A stretch of DNA of 64,000 bases from Bradyrhizobium cajani. Lineage in GTDB: Bacteria > Pseudomonadota > Alphaproteobacteria > Rhizobiales > Xanthobacteraceae. A program made the position numbers and the translations under genes. Location of the stretch: positions 124,001 to 188,000 of the forward strand of contig NZ_WQNE01000003.1 of NCBI RefSeq assembly GCF_009759665.1. The letters are read 5' to 3'. The notes under the pieces are model-generated. The model was not told the DNA's origin, made no database searches, and saw only the letters and a list, made by a program, of their open reading frames with translations. Positions 45,183 through 57,370 of the stretch are shown piece by piece; the first letter of the stretch is position 1; each line of letters starts with the position of its first letter.

Positions 45183-45204
45183 GCGAACGCGACACAGGAA
45201 AAAC

Positions 45205-45230
45205 AAAACGCCGGCGCGAGCCGGCGTTTT
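45205..45230 (+). terminator. Intrinsic terminator of the CheZ gene
   Basis: Eleven-base-pair stem (aaaacgccggc, 45205-45215; gccggcgtttt, 45220-45230), loop gcga, then ttgcttt. It starts 22 bases after the stop. Strong. Confidence 0.9.
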
Positions 45231-45256
45231 TGCTTTTGGGGAATGCATCTCACTTG

Positions 45257-45334
45257 GTCATTCCGGGGCGGTCCGCAGGACCGAACCCGGAATCTCGAGG
45301 TTCCGGGTTCACGCTTCGCGTGCCCCGGAACGAC
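45257..45334. repeat. Inverted repeat, gtcattccggggcg family, copy 3 (diverged)
   Basis: Arms gtcattccggggcg and tgccccggaacgac, with inner gaacccggaatctcgag and ttccgggttc. It fills the gap between the CheZ terminator and the end of the lipoprotein gene. Confidence 0.8.
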
Positions 45335-45344
45335 GATCAGAACA

Positions 45345-45866
45345 TCACGCTCTTGGCGCGCAGCGGACGTAGACCATGTTGCCGTAGCGGGTGGCGGCGT
45401 CCTTGTCGATGAAGCGGGTGATCAGGACGCGGCCGTCGAAGGAGACGATTTCGCGGTCCTGGTCGCCGGGGGTCGGACCTGCCGGCCCGATGTAGTTCTT
45501 GCCGCTCGGCGAGCCCTTCAGCCGCAGCTCCTGCGGCGTCGCCTGGTCGGCCAGATGCATGATCACGCCGCCGGAGGAACCGGCGGTGATCACATAGGGG
45601 TTCTTACACTGGGACCGCGCGGCGGCTTCGGTGCGGGCGCGGTCCGCCGGATTCTGGAACGAGGCGAGGCCCCAGCGGCCGACGATCTCGTCAGAGCGGA
45701 TGCTCGCCGGCATTTCCGGACCGGTGCCAGGCTCGGCCTCGGGGGGTGGCGCAGACGAGGAGAACGACGGCAGGCTCATGCCGCCGCCGCAGGCGCCGAG
45801 CAGCAGCGCCAGACAAGAGGCGGCGGCCAGATTGGCAACCGTGCGCGCGTGAGCTGAACTGATCAT
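45345..45866 (-). CDS. Lipoprotein of unknown function
   Basis: 173 residues. The signal ends in the lipobox LLGAC (C at about residue 26), followed by GGGMSLP and a Ser/Pro-rich linker. The mature part has one likely beta-rich domain (DEIVGRWGLASF, VSFDGRVLITRFIDKD, GNMVYVRCA) with two further cysteines. It should be processed by the LspA encoded at 5210. I do not recognise the domain; a lipocalin-like or inhibitor fold is possible. Confidence 0.82.
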   Translation of the reverse strand: MISSAHARTVANLAAASCLALLLGACGGGMSLPSFSSSAPPPEAEPGTGPEMPASIRSDEIVGRWGLASFQNPADRARTEAAARSQCKNPYVITAGSSGGVIMHLADQATPQELRLKGSPSGKNYIGPAGPTPGDQDREIVSFDGRVLITRFIDKDAATRYGNMVYVRCAPRA

Positions 45867-46022
45867 GGCATTCCCCCGAACAAGACCATGGCCGCACCCC
45901 TCCCGCAGCCAAGCGCAAAACCGCCGCCGGGGCAATGACGTCCTTTGATGCGCCGGTGCCCCGATCGAGTTTCCAATGCCACCATCCTATATCCGCCTCA
46001 CCAATCGCTTAACCACCTTTGC

Positions 46023-46049
46023 TTGACAGGATCGCGGCCAAGCCATATT
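46023..46049 (+). promoter_or_regulatory. Sigma-70-type promoter of groESL
   Basis: TTGACA at 46023-46028 and CATATT at about 46044-46049 (15-base spacer), directly before the CIRCE element. The spacer is slightly short, but position and the perfect -35 support it. Confidence 0.65.
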
Positions 46050-46062
46050 TCCGGGCGCACTA

Positions 46063-46089
46063 TTAGCACTCGGAAAGCCCGATTGCTAA
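46063..46089 (+). promoter_or_regulatory. CIRCE operator (HrcA site) of groESL
   Basis: TTAGCACTC (46063-46071), nine bases, GATTGCTAA (46081-46089). It differs from the consensus inverted repeat TTAGCACTC-N9-GAGTGCTAA at one base. It lies 92 bases before groES. HrcA binding would repress the operon until heat shock frees it. Confidence 0.92.
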
Positions 46090-46181
46090 GCGCGCCGTTC
46101 GATCCTCGGAAAGAGGGTGGACGGAAGTGCTGCCCCACCCACTTCCACTACTTCCGAAGCGAGCCTCCAAAGGGAAACGTC

Positions 46182-46478
46182 ATGGCTAAATCCAAATTTC
46201 GTCCGCTGCATGACCGTGTCGTGGTCAAACGTATCGACGCCGAGGAAAAGTCCAAGGGCGGCATCATCATTCCCGACACCGCCAAGGAAAAGCCGTCCCA
46301 GGGTGAGGTCGTCGCCGTGGGCCCGGGCGGCCGCGACGAGGCCGGCAAGCTGATCCCGATCGACCTCAAGGTCGGCGACCGCGTGCTGTTCGGCAAGTGG
46401 TCGGGCACCGAGGTCAAGATCGACAACGAAGAGCTCCTGATCATGAAGGAGTCGGACATCATGGGCGTGATGGCCTAA
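46182..46478 (+). CDS. groES: Co-chaperonin GroES
   Basis: 98 residues, the normal length. [13 protein letters not shown] and the mobile loop [17 protein letters not shown] are typical; the seven-fold ring caps GroEL. Controlled by the CIRCE site upstream. groEL follows after 146 bases that contain a gtgcccgga / tccgggc hairpin near 46509-46530. Confidence 0.98.
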   Translation: MAKSKFRPLHDRVVVKRIDAEEKSKGGIIIPDTAKEKPSQGEVVAVGPGGRDEAGKLIPIDLKVGDRVLFGKWSGTEVKIDNEELLIMKESDIMGVMA

Positions 46479-46492
46479 GGCCGAACGCCTGA

Positions 46493-48256
<1,764 letters not shown>

Positions 48257-48282
48257 AGCCCGGTCGTCTATTACAGTGTTGC

Positions 48283-48305
48283 GAAGGCCGCCTCCGGCGG
48301 CCTTC
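48283..48305 (+). terminator. Intrinsic terminator of groESL
   Basis: Ten-base-pair stem (gaaggccgcc, 48283-48292; ggcggccttc, 48296-48305), loop tcc, then tttttt. 26 bases after the groEL stop. Very strong. Confidence 0.92.
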
Positions 48306-48384
48306 TTTTTTGTCGACCCTGTCCCTCCGCTTTCCGATTCAACCGGCGGCCAAAACCCACTACGGTGGCGCCGATTCCATGTTT

Positions 48385-48433
48385 GGGCATGATCCTATCG
48401 GAAAACCGCTTCACACTTTTCCGGATCATGCCC
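48385..48433. repeat. Short inverted repeat, gagcatgatcc family, copy 2
   Basis: Arms gggcatgatcc (48385-48395) and ggatcatgccc (48423-48433), with inner cggaaaa / ttttccg. Relative of 10014-10089. It lies 20 bases before the next start codon and could form a hairpin in that leader. Confidence 0.75.
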
Positions 48434-48453
48434 ATGGCTCGAGGATTTCGTCG

Positions 48454-49665
48454 ATGCGCGCACTTTCGGTTTGTTCGACAGCCCTTTTTGCGGCCCTGCT
48501 CGCCGCCTCGCCCGAGGTCGCCTCCGCCCAGATGAAGCTGTCGCCGAAGGCCACGACGCCGGGCGGAACCGAGACGCGCTATTTCACCTCGATCGACGGG
48601 CTGATGGACGGCAATGCCGACGCGATCCTGAAGGAGACACGCCAGGGCAAGACCGTCACGGCAGCGGTGCTCGACGTCTGCTATCCCGTGGCGAAGAATT
48701 CCGACCGCAAGGACCGCTTCGTCGTCAATCTCCAGGTCGCGGGCCAGAACCTGACGGGCACGACCCAGAGCCTCGGCGAGAAGGCGCCGGTCAGCGTCAA
48801 ACTGCTGCGCAAACAGGCCGGAGACACGTTCGAATTCCGCGGCCAGATCAGCATCGGCCAGGCCGTCACCGAGGTCACCTCGCCCGACAATTCCGATCTC
48901 AGCGAGAGGGAGTTCCTGGACAACCAGATCTCCGACGACGGCATCACGCCGCAGCCCAAGGACTTCACCGACGTCTCGCCGGAGGCGATCGCGGTCAAGG
49001 TCAAGCTGGATGCGGCGACCGAGTTCCTGAAGAGCCTCAAGGGCCAGGAGGTCGAGGTGACGCTGGCGAGCCTCAACGTCGGCTGCGACGCGCTGCGCGC
49101 CGGCGAGCAGACCATCAACATGTCGGTCGATCCGGAGCGCGCAGGCGCGCTGCTGGCAAAATTCAAGGCGATGCCGGGCGTCACCGCGGCGGGCTGGACC
49201 GCGGGCATGACCGAGATGGACCGCACCATCCGCTTTGCCGCCGCCGACTGGCGCGACGGCGACAAGCTCAACCGCGACAAGCTCGCATCAGCCGTCTCCA
49301 GCGTACTGAGCAGGACGCTCGCGGCAAAGCCGGTGTCGCAGAGCTTCAGTCCCGCCACCGGCAGGCTCAAGCTGGTCTTCAAGCGGCCGAACCAGGATTT
49401 CCCCGCGCTCGAACTCACCGATACGATCGAGGTCGCAGGGCTGATCTCGCCCGACAAGCCGGGCACGACCGACAAGCTGATGCTGTGGATCGGTAGCCCC
49501 GCGACCACGACCGCCGACGAGAGCAGCGGCGCCAAGCTCCATCTGTCCGATGACGCGAGCCCCGACGAGGAAGGCGACGTTCCGGACGACAACGGCTCGA
49601 TCGAGGCGCTCGCCAAGGAGCTGAAGGGCCAGCGCTGGGACGCCGACAAGTCGGTGTGGAAGTGA
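48454..49665 (+). CDS. Exported protein of unknown function
   Basis: 403 residues with a signal peptide (ASPEVASA-Q). The mature part has one long beta/alpha region with two cysteines (LDVCYPVAK, NVGCDAL) and an acidic Asp/Glu-rich stretch near the end (SDDASPDEEGDVPDDNGS). GAGG lies 9 bases before ATG 48454. I do not recognise a domain. It converges with a second small exported protein gene. Confidence 0.82.
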   Translation: MRALSVCSTALFAALLAASPEVASAQMKLSPKATTPGGTETRYFTSIDGLMDGNADAILKETRQGKTVTAAVLDVCYPVAKNSDRKDRFVVNLQVAGQNLTGTTQSLGEKAPVSVKLLRKQAGDTFEFRGQISIGQAVTEVTSPDNSDLSEREFLDNQISDDGITPQPKDFTDVSPEAIAVKVKLDAATEFLKSLKGQEVEVTLASLNVGCDALRAGEQTINMSVDPERAGALLAKFKAMPGVTAAGWTAGMTEMDRTIRFAAADWRDGDKLNRDKLASAVSSVLSRTLAAKPVSQSFSPATGRLKLVFKRPNQDFPALELTDTIEVAGLISPDKPGTTDKLMLWIGSPATTTADESSGAKLHLSDDASPDEEGDVPDDNGSIEALAKELKGQRWDADKSVWK

Positions 49666-49673
49666 CCTAACGG

Positions 49674-50072
49674 TCAATTCCCGTTGACGCGAAAACGCAG
49701 CGGCTTCGGGCCTAGAAGCGTGAGCACGTCGCCCTGGCGCTTCCAGGTCTCGACGCTGCCGAGCGCGGCCACGAGCTCGTCGTCGGCCTGCACCCTGGCC
49801 GGCGGGCAGGAACGGTCCTGGATCTGGCCGGGGACGAAGATGACGGTGTTGCCGGCGACCGAGAACTGGCCTTTGCCGCCCTTGCACCAGAGCTCCAGCA
49901 CGACCTCACCATTGTCGCCGATCTCGATGTTCGGAATCCGCTTCGAGCCGGGCTGCGGCAACGCCTCCAGCGTCATCTCGGTGCCGAACGGGAAACCGTC
50001 CTCCGCGTGCACGACAGCGGAGGTCGCGAGCACTGCAACCGCCGCACACAGCATCTGCCTGAACGAAACCAT
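49674..50072 (-). CDS. Small periplasmic protein, HslJ/META-like
   Basis: 132 residues with a signal peptide (VVHA-E). The mature domain (TLEALPQPGSKRIPNIEIGDNGEV, WCKGGKGQFSVAGNTVIF, then a C and ALGSVETWKRQGDVLTL) has the order of a META/HslJ fold: strands, a conserved glycine-rich turn and two cysteines. The match is by pattern only. Convergent with the previous gene, 8 bases apart. Confidence 0.72.
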   Translation of the reverse strand: MVSFRQMLCAAVAVLATSAVVHAEDGFPFGTEMTLEALPQPGSKRIPNIEIGDNGEVVLELWCKGGKGQFSVAGNTVIFVPGQIQDRSCPPARVQADDELVAALGSVETWKRQGDVLTLLGPKPLRFRVNGN

Positions 50073-50154
50073 GAGACCTCTCGACCGACCCGATTTGCGG
50101 CACCTTCTATAAGACGGCGACGCCCTTGAGAAGGTTCGCCCACGTCAGACGCAA

Positions 50155-50188
50155 AAATCCCCGCGAGGGCGGCGTCCCGCGGGGATTT
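50155..50188 (-). terminator. Intrinsic terminator of the lactate permease gene
   Basis: Eleven-base-pair stem (aaatccccgcg, 50155-50165; cgcggggattt, 50178-50188) with an inner ggg/ccc pair. On the minus strand a TTTTT run (from 50157 down) completes it. 23 bases past the stop. Confidence 0.82.
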
Positions 50189-50210
50189 GCGTCGAGGCCG
50201 GTATGGCCTG

Positions 50211-51875
<1,665 letters not shown>

Positions 51876-52189
51876 AGTCTTCCTCCCCACGCATGTTTAC
51901 GGCAGGCTGCCCGCGTGGAGAGCCGATCCTGCTTGACGCTGGAAGCGATAACCCCGAGTTGGACACGAATTCCTCGCGAAGGCGGCGGTTCCCGTCCGCT
52001 CACAAGCTCGCGAAATCCCGAAGCACCCCACCCCGCGCCGTCGGGCCCCATGCTAGGGTTGCAGGCTGCGACAATCCAACGCAAATTGCAGAACTTGCGA
52101 CTTTAGTCTAAGCGCGCCCATTTCCGCCATTGCCTCAAGTCTTTGGCTGCGGGCCGTTATGCACATCCCTCCCTAGGAGACCCTGCTCG

Positions 52190-53953
52190 GTGAAGAACAT
52201 CAGCGCCACGCTCGCGATCGTCTGGCGAATCGCCATTCCCTATTTCCGATCGGAGGACAAATGGGCCGGCCGCGGCCTGCTCGCCGCCGTCGTCGCGATC
52301 GAGCTGTCGCTGGTCGCCATCGACGTGCTGGTCAACCAATGGCAGAACCGGTTCTACAGCGCGCTCCAGGCCTATGACTTCAATACCTTCATGCGCGAGA
52401 TCTGGATCTTCATCGGCCTCGCCTCGGCCTTCGTCGCGCTGGCGGTCTATCAGCTCTACCTGAACCAGTGGCTCCAGATCCGCTGGCGGCGATGGCTGAC
52501 GCGGCACTATCTCGGCGAATGGCTCGACGACGCCACGCACTACCGTATGCAGCTCAAGGGCGACGCGGCCGACAACCCCGACCAGCGCATCACCGATGAT
52601 GTGAAGACCTTCGTCGAGCAGACATTGACCATAGGTCTCGGCCTGCTTTCGTCGATCGTCACGCTGTTTTCCTTCGTCATCATCCTGTGGGGCCTCTCCA
52701 ACAATGCGCCGCTGCACCTTTTTGGCCTCGATGTCGCGATCCCGGGCTATCTCGTCTGGGGCGCGCTGCTTTATGCGGTCCTCGGCACGGCGCTGACGCA
52801 CTGGATCGGTGCGCCGCTGGTCAATCTCAATTTCGAGCAGCAGCGCTATGAGGCCGATTTCCGTTTCAACCTGGTGCGAGTGCGCGAGAACTCCGAGCAG
52901 ATTGCGCTGCTGAAGGGCGAGGGCGCGGAGCGCGGGCGCCTGTTGCACCGCTTCGACTTCGTGATCGGGAACTGGTACGCGATCATGAGCCGGACCAAGC
53001 GCCTCACGATGTTCACGGCGAGCTATCAGCAGGCGGCCGTGATCTTTCCCTATGTGCTGGTGGCGCCGGCCTATTTCGCCAAGAAGATCCAGCTTGGCGA
53101 CATGATGCAGACCGCCTCGGCCTTCTCCAGCGTTCAGCGCGCGCTGTCCTTCTTCGTGACCGCCTACCGCTCGCTCGCCGAATGGCGCGCGGTGGTCGCC
53201 CGTCTCGACGGCTTCGAGATGGCGGTCAGTTCGGCCGCCAACATCGCCGCGCACGAGCCGACCATCGGCGTCGCGTCATCCGGCGGAAGCAAGGCGATTG
53301 CGCTCGAGCAGTTGCTGGTGAAGCTGCCCAACGGCAAGCCGCTGGTCGCGGCCGATGCCTTCACAATCGAGCCGTCGGAGCGGGTCCTGGTGACCGGTCC
53401 GTCGGGTGCCGGCAAGTCGACGCTGTTCCGCGCCGTCGCCGGCGTCTGGCCGTTCGGTACCGGCAGGATCGCCGTTCCCGAACAGTCCAGGCTGATGATG
53501 CTGCCGCAGCGTCCCTATTTCCCCGTCGGCCCGCTTGGCGACGCCGTGATCTATCCGGCCGAGCGCGGCACGGTCGCCTCCGACAAGATCAGGGACGCCT
53601 TGATCGCGGTCGGCCTGCCCGACCTCGCCGAGCGGCTCGAGGAGGACGGTCACTGGAATCGGATGCTGTCGCTCGGCGAGCAGCAGCGCCTCGGCCTTGC
53701 CCGTGCGCTGCTGCACACGCCCGACTATCTGTTCCTGGACGAGGCCACCGCCTCGCTGGACGAACCCTCCGAGGCCCGCCTCTACCGCCTGCTGGCGGAG
53801 AAGCTGCCGCTGGCGACCATCGTCTCGATCGGCCACCGCTCGACGCTCGACGCCGTCCACACCCGCAAGGTGGCGTTGGTGAAGGACGGCGAGATCCATG
53901 TTCTCGGCAACGGCGGCGCGCCGGCCGAGAAGGAGCCGAGCGCGGCGGGCTGA
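52190..53953 (+). CDS. SbmA/BacA-like peptide or fatty-acid ABC exporter (transmembrane-ATPase fusion)
   Basis: 587 residues from GTG 52190 with AGGAG upstream. The N-terminal half has about six helices with the ABC_membrane_2 / SbmA_BacA pattern (FYSALQAYDFNTF, RWRRWLTRHYLGEWL). The C-terminal ATPase has Walker A GPSGAGKST (about 402-410), signature LGEQQRLGLARAL and Walker B LFLDEATASLDE. Relatives include YddA and BclA of Bradyrhizobium, needed for bacteroids that face plant NCR peptides. Which paralog this is cannot be told here. Confidence 0.88.
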   Translation: MKNISATLAIVWRIAIPYFRSEDKWAGRGLLAAVVAIELSLVAIDVLVNQWQNRFYSALQAYDFNTFMREIWIFIGLASAFVALAVYQLYLNQWLQIRWRRWLTRHYLGEWLDDATHYRMQLKGDAADNPDQRITDDVKTFVEQTLTIGLGLLSSIVTLFSFVIILWGLSNNAPLHLFGLDVAIPGYLVWGALLYAVLGTALTHWIGAPLVNLNFEQQRYEADFRFNLVRVRENSEQIALLKGEGAERGRLLHRFDFVIGNWYAIMSRTKRLTMFTASYQQAAVIFPYVLVAPAYFAKKIQLGDMMQTASAFSSVQRALSFFVTAYRSLAEWRAVVARLDGFEMAVSSAANIAAHEPTIGVASSGGSKAIALEQLLVKLPNGKPLVAADAFTIEPSERVLVTGPSGAGKSTLFRAVAGVWPFGTGRIAVPEQSRLMMLPQRPYFPVGPLGDAVIYPAERGTVASDKIRDALIAVGLPDLAERLEEDGHWNRMLSLGEQQRLGLARALLHTPDYLFLDEATASLDEPSEARLYRLLAEKLPLATIVSIGHRSTLDAVHTRKVALVKDGEIHVLGNGGAPAEKEPSAAG

Positions 53954-53987
53954 GGCGCCAGCGGCTATTCGCTGCCGTTTCTGCTTC

Positions 53988-54115
53988 GTCATGGCCGGGC
54001 TTGTCCCGCCTGCGCGGCCGAAGCGGCTTCGGCGAGGCGAAGGCCCGGCCATCCACGCGCTCATTGCGCGACGCTGCCAAAGAACGTGGATGCCCGGGTC
54101 AAGCCCGGGCATGAC
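53988..54115. repeat. Inverted repeat, gtcatggccgggcttg family
   Basis: Arms gtcatggccgggcttgtccc-like and gggtcaagcccgggcatgac with inner aagcggctt / ggccggcca parts. It fills the space between convergent genes. Confidence 0.8.
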
Positions 54116-54144
54116 GTTTGTGGCGAGACCGAAGCCCAAAGCAA

Positions 54145-54172
54145 AAGGGCGGCAGATTGCTCTGCCGCCCTT
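54145..54172 (-). terminator. Intrinsic terminator of the porin gene
   Basis: Eleven-base-pair stem (aagggcggcag, 54145-54155; ctgccgccctt, 54162-54172), loop attgct; on the minus strand TTTTGCTTT follows. 34 bases beyond the stop. Confidence 0.88.
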
Positions 54173-54205
54173 GCCAAATGAGGTGAAGTCTTTTCGGGAC
54201 GAAAC

Positions 54206-55216
54206 TTACTTCAAGTTGCTCATCGCCGTCAGGTCGAACGAGAGCTTGGCGACGCCAGCCGCGCTGCACCAGTTGGAGCCGAAGCCACCCGGGTTGATGG
54301 CGGTGAAGCTGCCGTCGAACTTCGCGGTGTGGTCGCTGGTGAAGGCGTTGCAGTCGCCCTTCTTCAGGTCGGTGTCGTAGTAGCGCAGATCGAGCGTGAA
54401 CACCTTGTAGGTGAAGCCGACGCCGAGGTTCCAGGTGTTGTAGCTCGGCTCCTTGATGCCGTTCGCGTACACGGGATCGCCCGCGATGCCGTAGAAGATG
54501 TCGGAGGTACCGAGCCACTGGCGGCCGAATTCACCCGACACATACATGCCGACGCCGCTGGGTCCGAAGATGGTGCTCGGCGCGGTCCACTTGGCGGTGA
54601 TCGAGGCGTAGTTGCCCCAGGCGCCGAGGTTCAGGAAGTTCGGCGAATAATACTCGTTGAAGCCGACCGTCCACTGGTCGTTGATGTTGATGTTCAGCTT
54701 GGCATAGGCTTCGAAGAAGCTTGCATCCTTCTTGGCGAAGTTGCCGTTGATGGGAAGGCCGATGGCACCCTGCGAGTTGTCGAGGTCGGTGCCGCAATTG
54801 CCCTGCGCGAGGGTGCCCTGCGAACCGAAGCAGCTTCCGCCCGGATAGAGGTAGCCCCAGACACCGAAGTCGAAGGCGAACATGCCAAAGGTCGGGCGGA
54901 TACCGCCGTAGATATCGACCTCAGCCGCGGCGCGGTTCGGGAACGAGATGCTCGAGGCGGACGTACCGATGTAGAGCTGGAGGTCCTTGTTGACGTTGTA
55001 GCGCGGCTCGAAATAGGCCGTGACCGACGGCTTGTGGTTCGACTGGGTGATACCGCGGAAGATGTAATCGCTCATGATTCCGCCGCCGAAGGCGATATCC
55101 CAAGGATCAAAGGCGGGCGGCGGCAGGGCCTTCAGCGCCTTCACCGGCATATCTGCCGCCAGAGCCGAACCCGTCACCATTGCCAGCGCCGTTGCCAACA
55201 AAGCCACTTTTTTCAT
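54206..55216 (-). CDS. TorF-family putative porin
   Basis: 336 residues. A signal peptide (SALAA-D) and a beta-barrel pattern of alternating aromatic strands. The family signature near the mature N-terminus, GGGIMSDYIFRGITQSNHKPS, is clear (TIGR02001). It is an outer-membrane protein with four cysteines in two loops (GSCFGSQ, GNCGTD, GDCNAF, NWCSA). ATG 55216 is chosen over ATG 55228 and a GTG. The 393 bases before the next gene (55217-55609) hold its promoter region and a terminator. Confidence 0.9.
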   Translation of the reverse strand: MKKVALLATALAMVTGSALAADMPVKALKALPPPAFDPWDIAFGGGIMSDYIFRGITQSNHKPSVTAYFEPRYNVNKDLQLYIGTSASSISFPNRAAAEVDIYGGIRPTFGMFAFDFGVWGYLYPGGSCFGSQGTLAQGNCGTDLDNSQGAIGLPINGNFAKKDASFFEAYAKLNININDQWTVGFNEYYSPNFLNLGAWGNYASITAKWTAPSTIFGPSGVGMYVSGEFGRQWLGTSDIFYGIAGDPVYANGIKEPSYNTWNLGVGFTYKVFTLDLRYYDTDLKKGDCNAFTSDHTAKFDGSFTAINPGGFGSNWCSAAGVAKLSFDLTAMSNLK

Positions 55217-55546
55217 TTTGATCCCCATCACCAGTTCTCACCCAGTCGGATCCCGGAAGCCCCCCGGGGCATATGACCGACCTTCAAATTTGCGTAACTG
55301 CGTCAATCTGGATCGGGGGCGACGACCCGTGAAGCAAAAAACGCGGGCATCTGCCGACTTTTTGGGCGTTCTAACGATTCCACGAAAGGTTGTCGGGCGG
55401 GTGTTGCTTTCGGATCACATTATTCGCCTCCCAAGGTGGGGCGGGAGACCGTGTTGTTACGGGAAGCCCCCTAGGACGTGGTCCGAAGGTCACGAATCAG
55501 AACTGAGCTCAAAATGCGGCGCACGAAGGCTCGTCCGGCGATGCAA

Positions 55547-55573
55547 AAAGGCCGCAGCGTCGCTGCGGCCTTT
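55547..55573 (-). terminator. Intrinsic terminator of the histone-like gene
   Basis: Eleven-base-pair stem (aaaggccgcag, 55547-55557; ctgcggccttt, 55563-55573), loop cgtcg; TTTTT follows on the minus strand. 36 bases beyond the stop codon. Confidence 0.88.
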
Positions 55574-55609
55574 CTGAAAGGTCGATTCCGGAAGGAGGAA
55601 GGGAGGAGT

Positions 55610-55963
55610 CTAGCTCTGCCCTTCGGCCGGCGCCGTTTCCCCGGCGGAAGAAGGCGTCGCCCAACTCGTCTCCGGTGCGGGCTCGGAAGCGGGAGCCGGG
55701 GCCGGAGCTGGCTTGGCCTTCGGCGCACTCTTCTTGACCGCGCTCTTCTTGGGCGCCGCTTTCTTCGGGGCTTTCGCAGCCTTCGCTGCACGCTTCTTGG
55801 CCGCCTTCTTCGGGGCGGCCTTCTTGGCCGACTTCTTCGCAGCCTTCTTTGCGGATTTCTTCGCGGACTTCTTGGCTGCCTTCTTCGCGGTCTTCTTCTT
55901 CGCCGCTACAGCCCTCTTAGCCTTTTTGGCCTTCTTGCTTTTCTTCTTCTTCGCTTTCGCCAT
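55610..55963 (-). CDS. Histone-H1-like lysine/alanine-rich protein
   Basis: 117 residues. About 90 residues are almost only Lys, Ala and Ser in repeats of the AAKKSAKK kind, like the tail of eukaryotic histone H1 and bacterial AlgP or Hc1. The end is a short Pro/Ala then acidic segment (PAPAPAPASEPAPETSW). AGGAGG precedes ATG 55963. It should bind DNA or RNA through charge. It has its own terminator and is thus a separate unit. Confidence 0.88.
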   Translation of the reverse strand: MAKAKKKKSKKAKKAKRAVAAKKKTAKKAAKKSAKKSAKKAAKKSAKKAAPKKAAKKRAAKAAKAPKKAAPKKSAVKKSAPKAKPAPAPAPASEPAPETSWATPSSAGETAPAEGQS

Positions 55964-56047
55964 CGTGGTCCTCCTGTTGCCGCCGAACAATGGTCGATCG
56001 GGCGTCTTCAGCCGTCACCTCCGGACGAAAGCTCAGCCTTTGAAAGC

Positions 56048-57370
56048 TCAAACTTGCGCGTTCAATGCCGGCCGCGACCCGCCCGTAGCCCAATCGAGAA
56101 GCTCAATCGTGTGTACGACCGGAACTGACGTGCCACTGGCAATCTGCACCATGCAGCCGATATTGCCCGCGGCAATCATGTCCGGCTTGACGCTTGCGAT
56201 GTTGGCGACCTTGCGATCACGCAACCTGCCCGCAAGCTCGGGCTGGAGAATGTTGTAGGTCCCCGCCGAACCGCAACACAAATGGCTCTCCGGGACATCT
56301 TTCACCACGAATCCATTCTTGGAAAGCAATTCTTTCGGAAGGCCCGTGATTTTCTGGCCGTGCTGCAACGAACATGCGGAGTGATAGGCGACGACGATGT
56401 CGTCGTGTCGCGCGGTGGCCACAAGTCCGAGGCCGGCGACGTATTCGGTGATGTCCTTGGCGAGCGCGGACACCTTGGCGGCATCGGCCGCGAACGCAGT
56501 GTCCTCGCGCAGCAGATAGCCGTAATCCTTGATCACGGTGCCGCAGCCGGAGGTCGTCACCAGGATGGCGTCGAGCCCTTCGCCGGCCGCCTCCTTCAGC
56601 CACGCCGCGATATTGGCCCGGGCCCGCGCCAATGCGTCGTGGTCGTTGCCGAGATGATGGGTCAGCGCACCGCAGCACTGCTCGTCCCTGACCAGGACAA
56701 CCTCGATCCCGTGGCGGGTGAGGAGATTGATGGCAGCCTGATTGATGCGCGGCGCCAGCACCTGCTGGGCGCAGCCCTGGAGCAGCGCGACGCGGCCGCG
56801 CTTCTTGCCCAGCGCCGCGAACACGCTGCCGGCGGCGGGGCCCGGTGACGGCAGCCGGCTCGGGGCCAGCGCCAGCATCGCCTTGAGGCGCTGGATCAGG
56901 CCGGGCGTCGCCGAGGGCCGCGGCGTCGGCAGGAAGACGGCCAGCGGGCGGCCCAGCCGCGCCAGCCACATGCTGACGCGAAAACGCTGCGGGTCCGGCA
57001 GGACGAAGGCCAGCACCTGGCGCAACAGCCGCTCGGTCAGCGGCCTCTGGTAGCGCTGCTCGATCCTGACCCGGGCCTGGTCGACGAGGTGCATGTAGTT
57101 CACCCCGGAGGGGCAGGTCGTCATGCAGGCCAGGCACGACAGGCAGCGGTCGACATGCTTGACCACCTCGGCCGTCGGGGTCAGGTCCTTCTCCAGCATC
57201 TCCTTGATCAGATAGATGCGGCCGCGCGGGCTATCGAGCTCGTCGCCGAGCAGCACATAGGTCGGACAGGTTGCGGTGCAGAAGCCGCAATGGACGCAGG
57301 CGCGCAGGATCTTGTCGGCTTCCGCAATGTCGGGGTCGGCGAGCTGCGCGAGTGAGAATTCGGTCTTCAT
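56048..57370 (-). CDS. glcF: Glycolate oxidase iron-sulfur subunit
   Basis: 440 residues. Two [4Fe-4S] motifs: CVHCGFCTATCP (C25-C35) and CLSCLACMTTCP (C76-C86). Two CCG domains follow (CCGALTHHLG and LCCGSAGTY), typical of GlcF and heterodisulphide-reductase-like proteins. It passes electrons from the flavin subunits to quinone. It overlaps glcE by four bases (ATGA). Confidence 0.95.
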   Translation of the reverse strand: MKTEFSLAQLADPDIAEADKILRACVHCGFCTATCPTYVLLGDELDSPRGRIYLIKEMLEKDLTPTAEVVKHVDRCLSCLACMTTCPSGVNYMHLVDQARVRIEQRYQRPLTERLLRQVLAFVLPDPQRFRVSMWLARLGRPLAVFLPTPRPSATPGLIQRLKAMLALAPSRLPSPGPAAGSVFAALGKKRGRVALLQGCAQQVLAPRINQAAINLLTRHGIEVVLVRDEQCCGALTHHLGNDHDALARARANIAAWLKEAAGEGLDAILVTTSGCGTVIKDYGYLLREDTAFAADAAKVSALAKDITEYVAGLGLVATARHDDIVVAYHSACSLQHGQKITGLPKELLSKNGFVVKDVPESHLCCGSAGTYNILQPELAGRLRDRKVANIASVKPDMIAAGNIGCMVQIASGTSVPVVHTIELLDWATGGSRPALNAQV

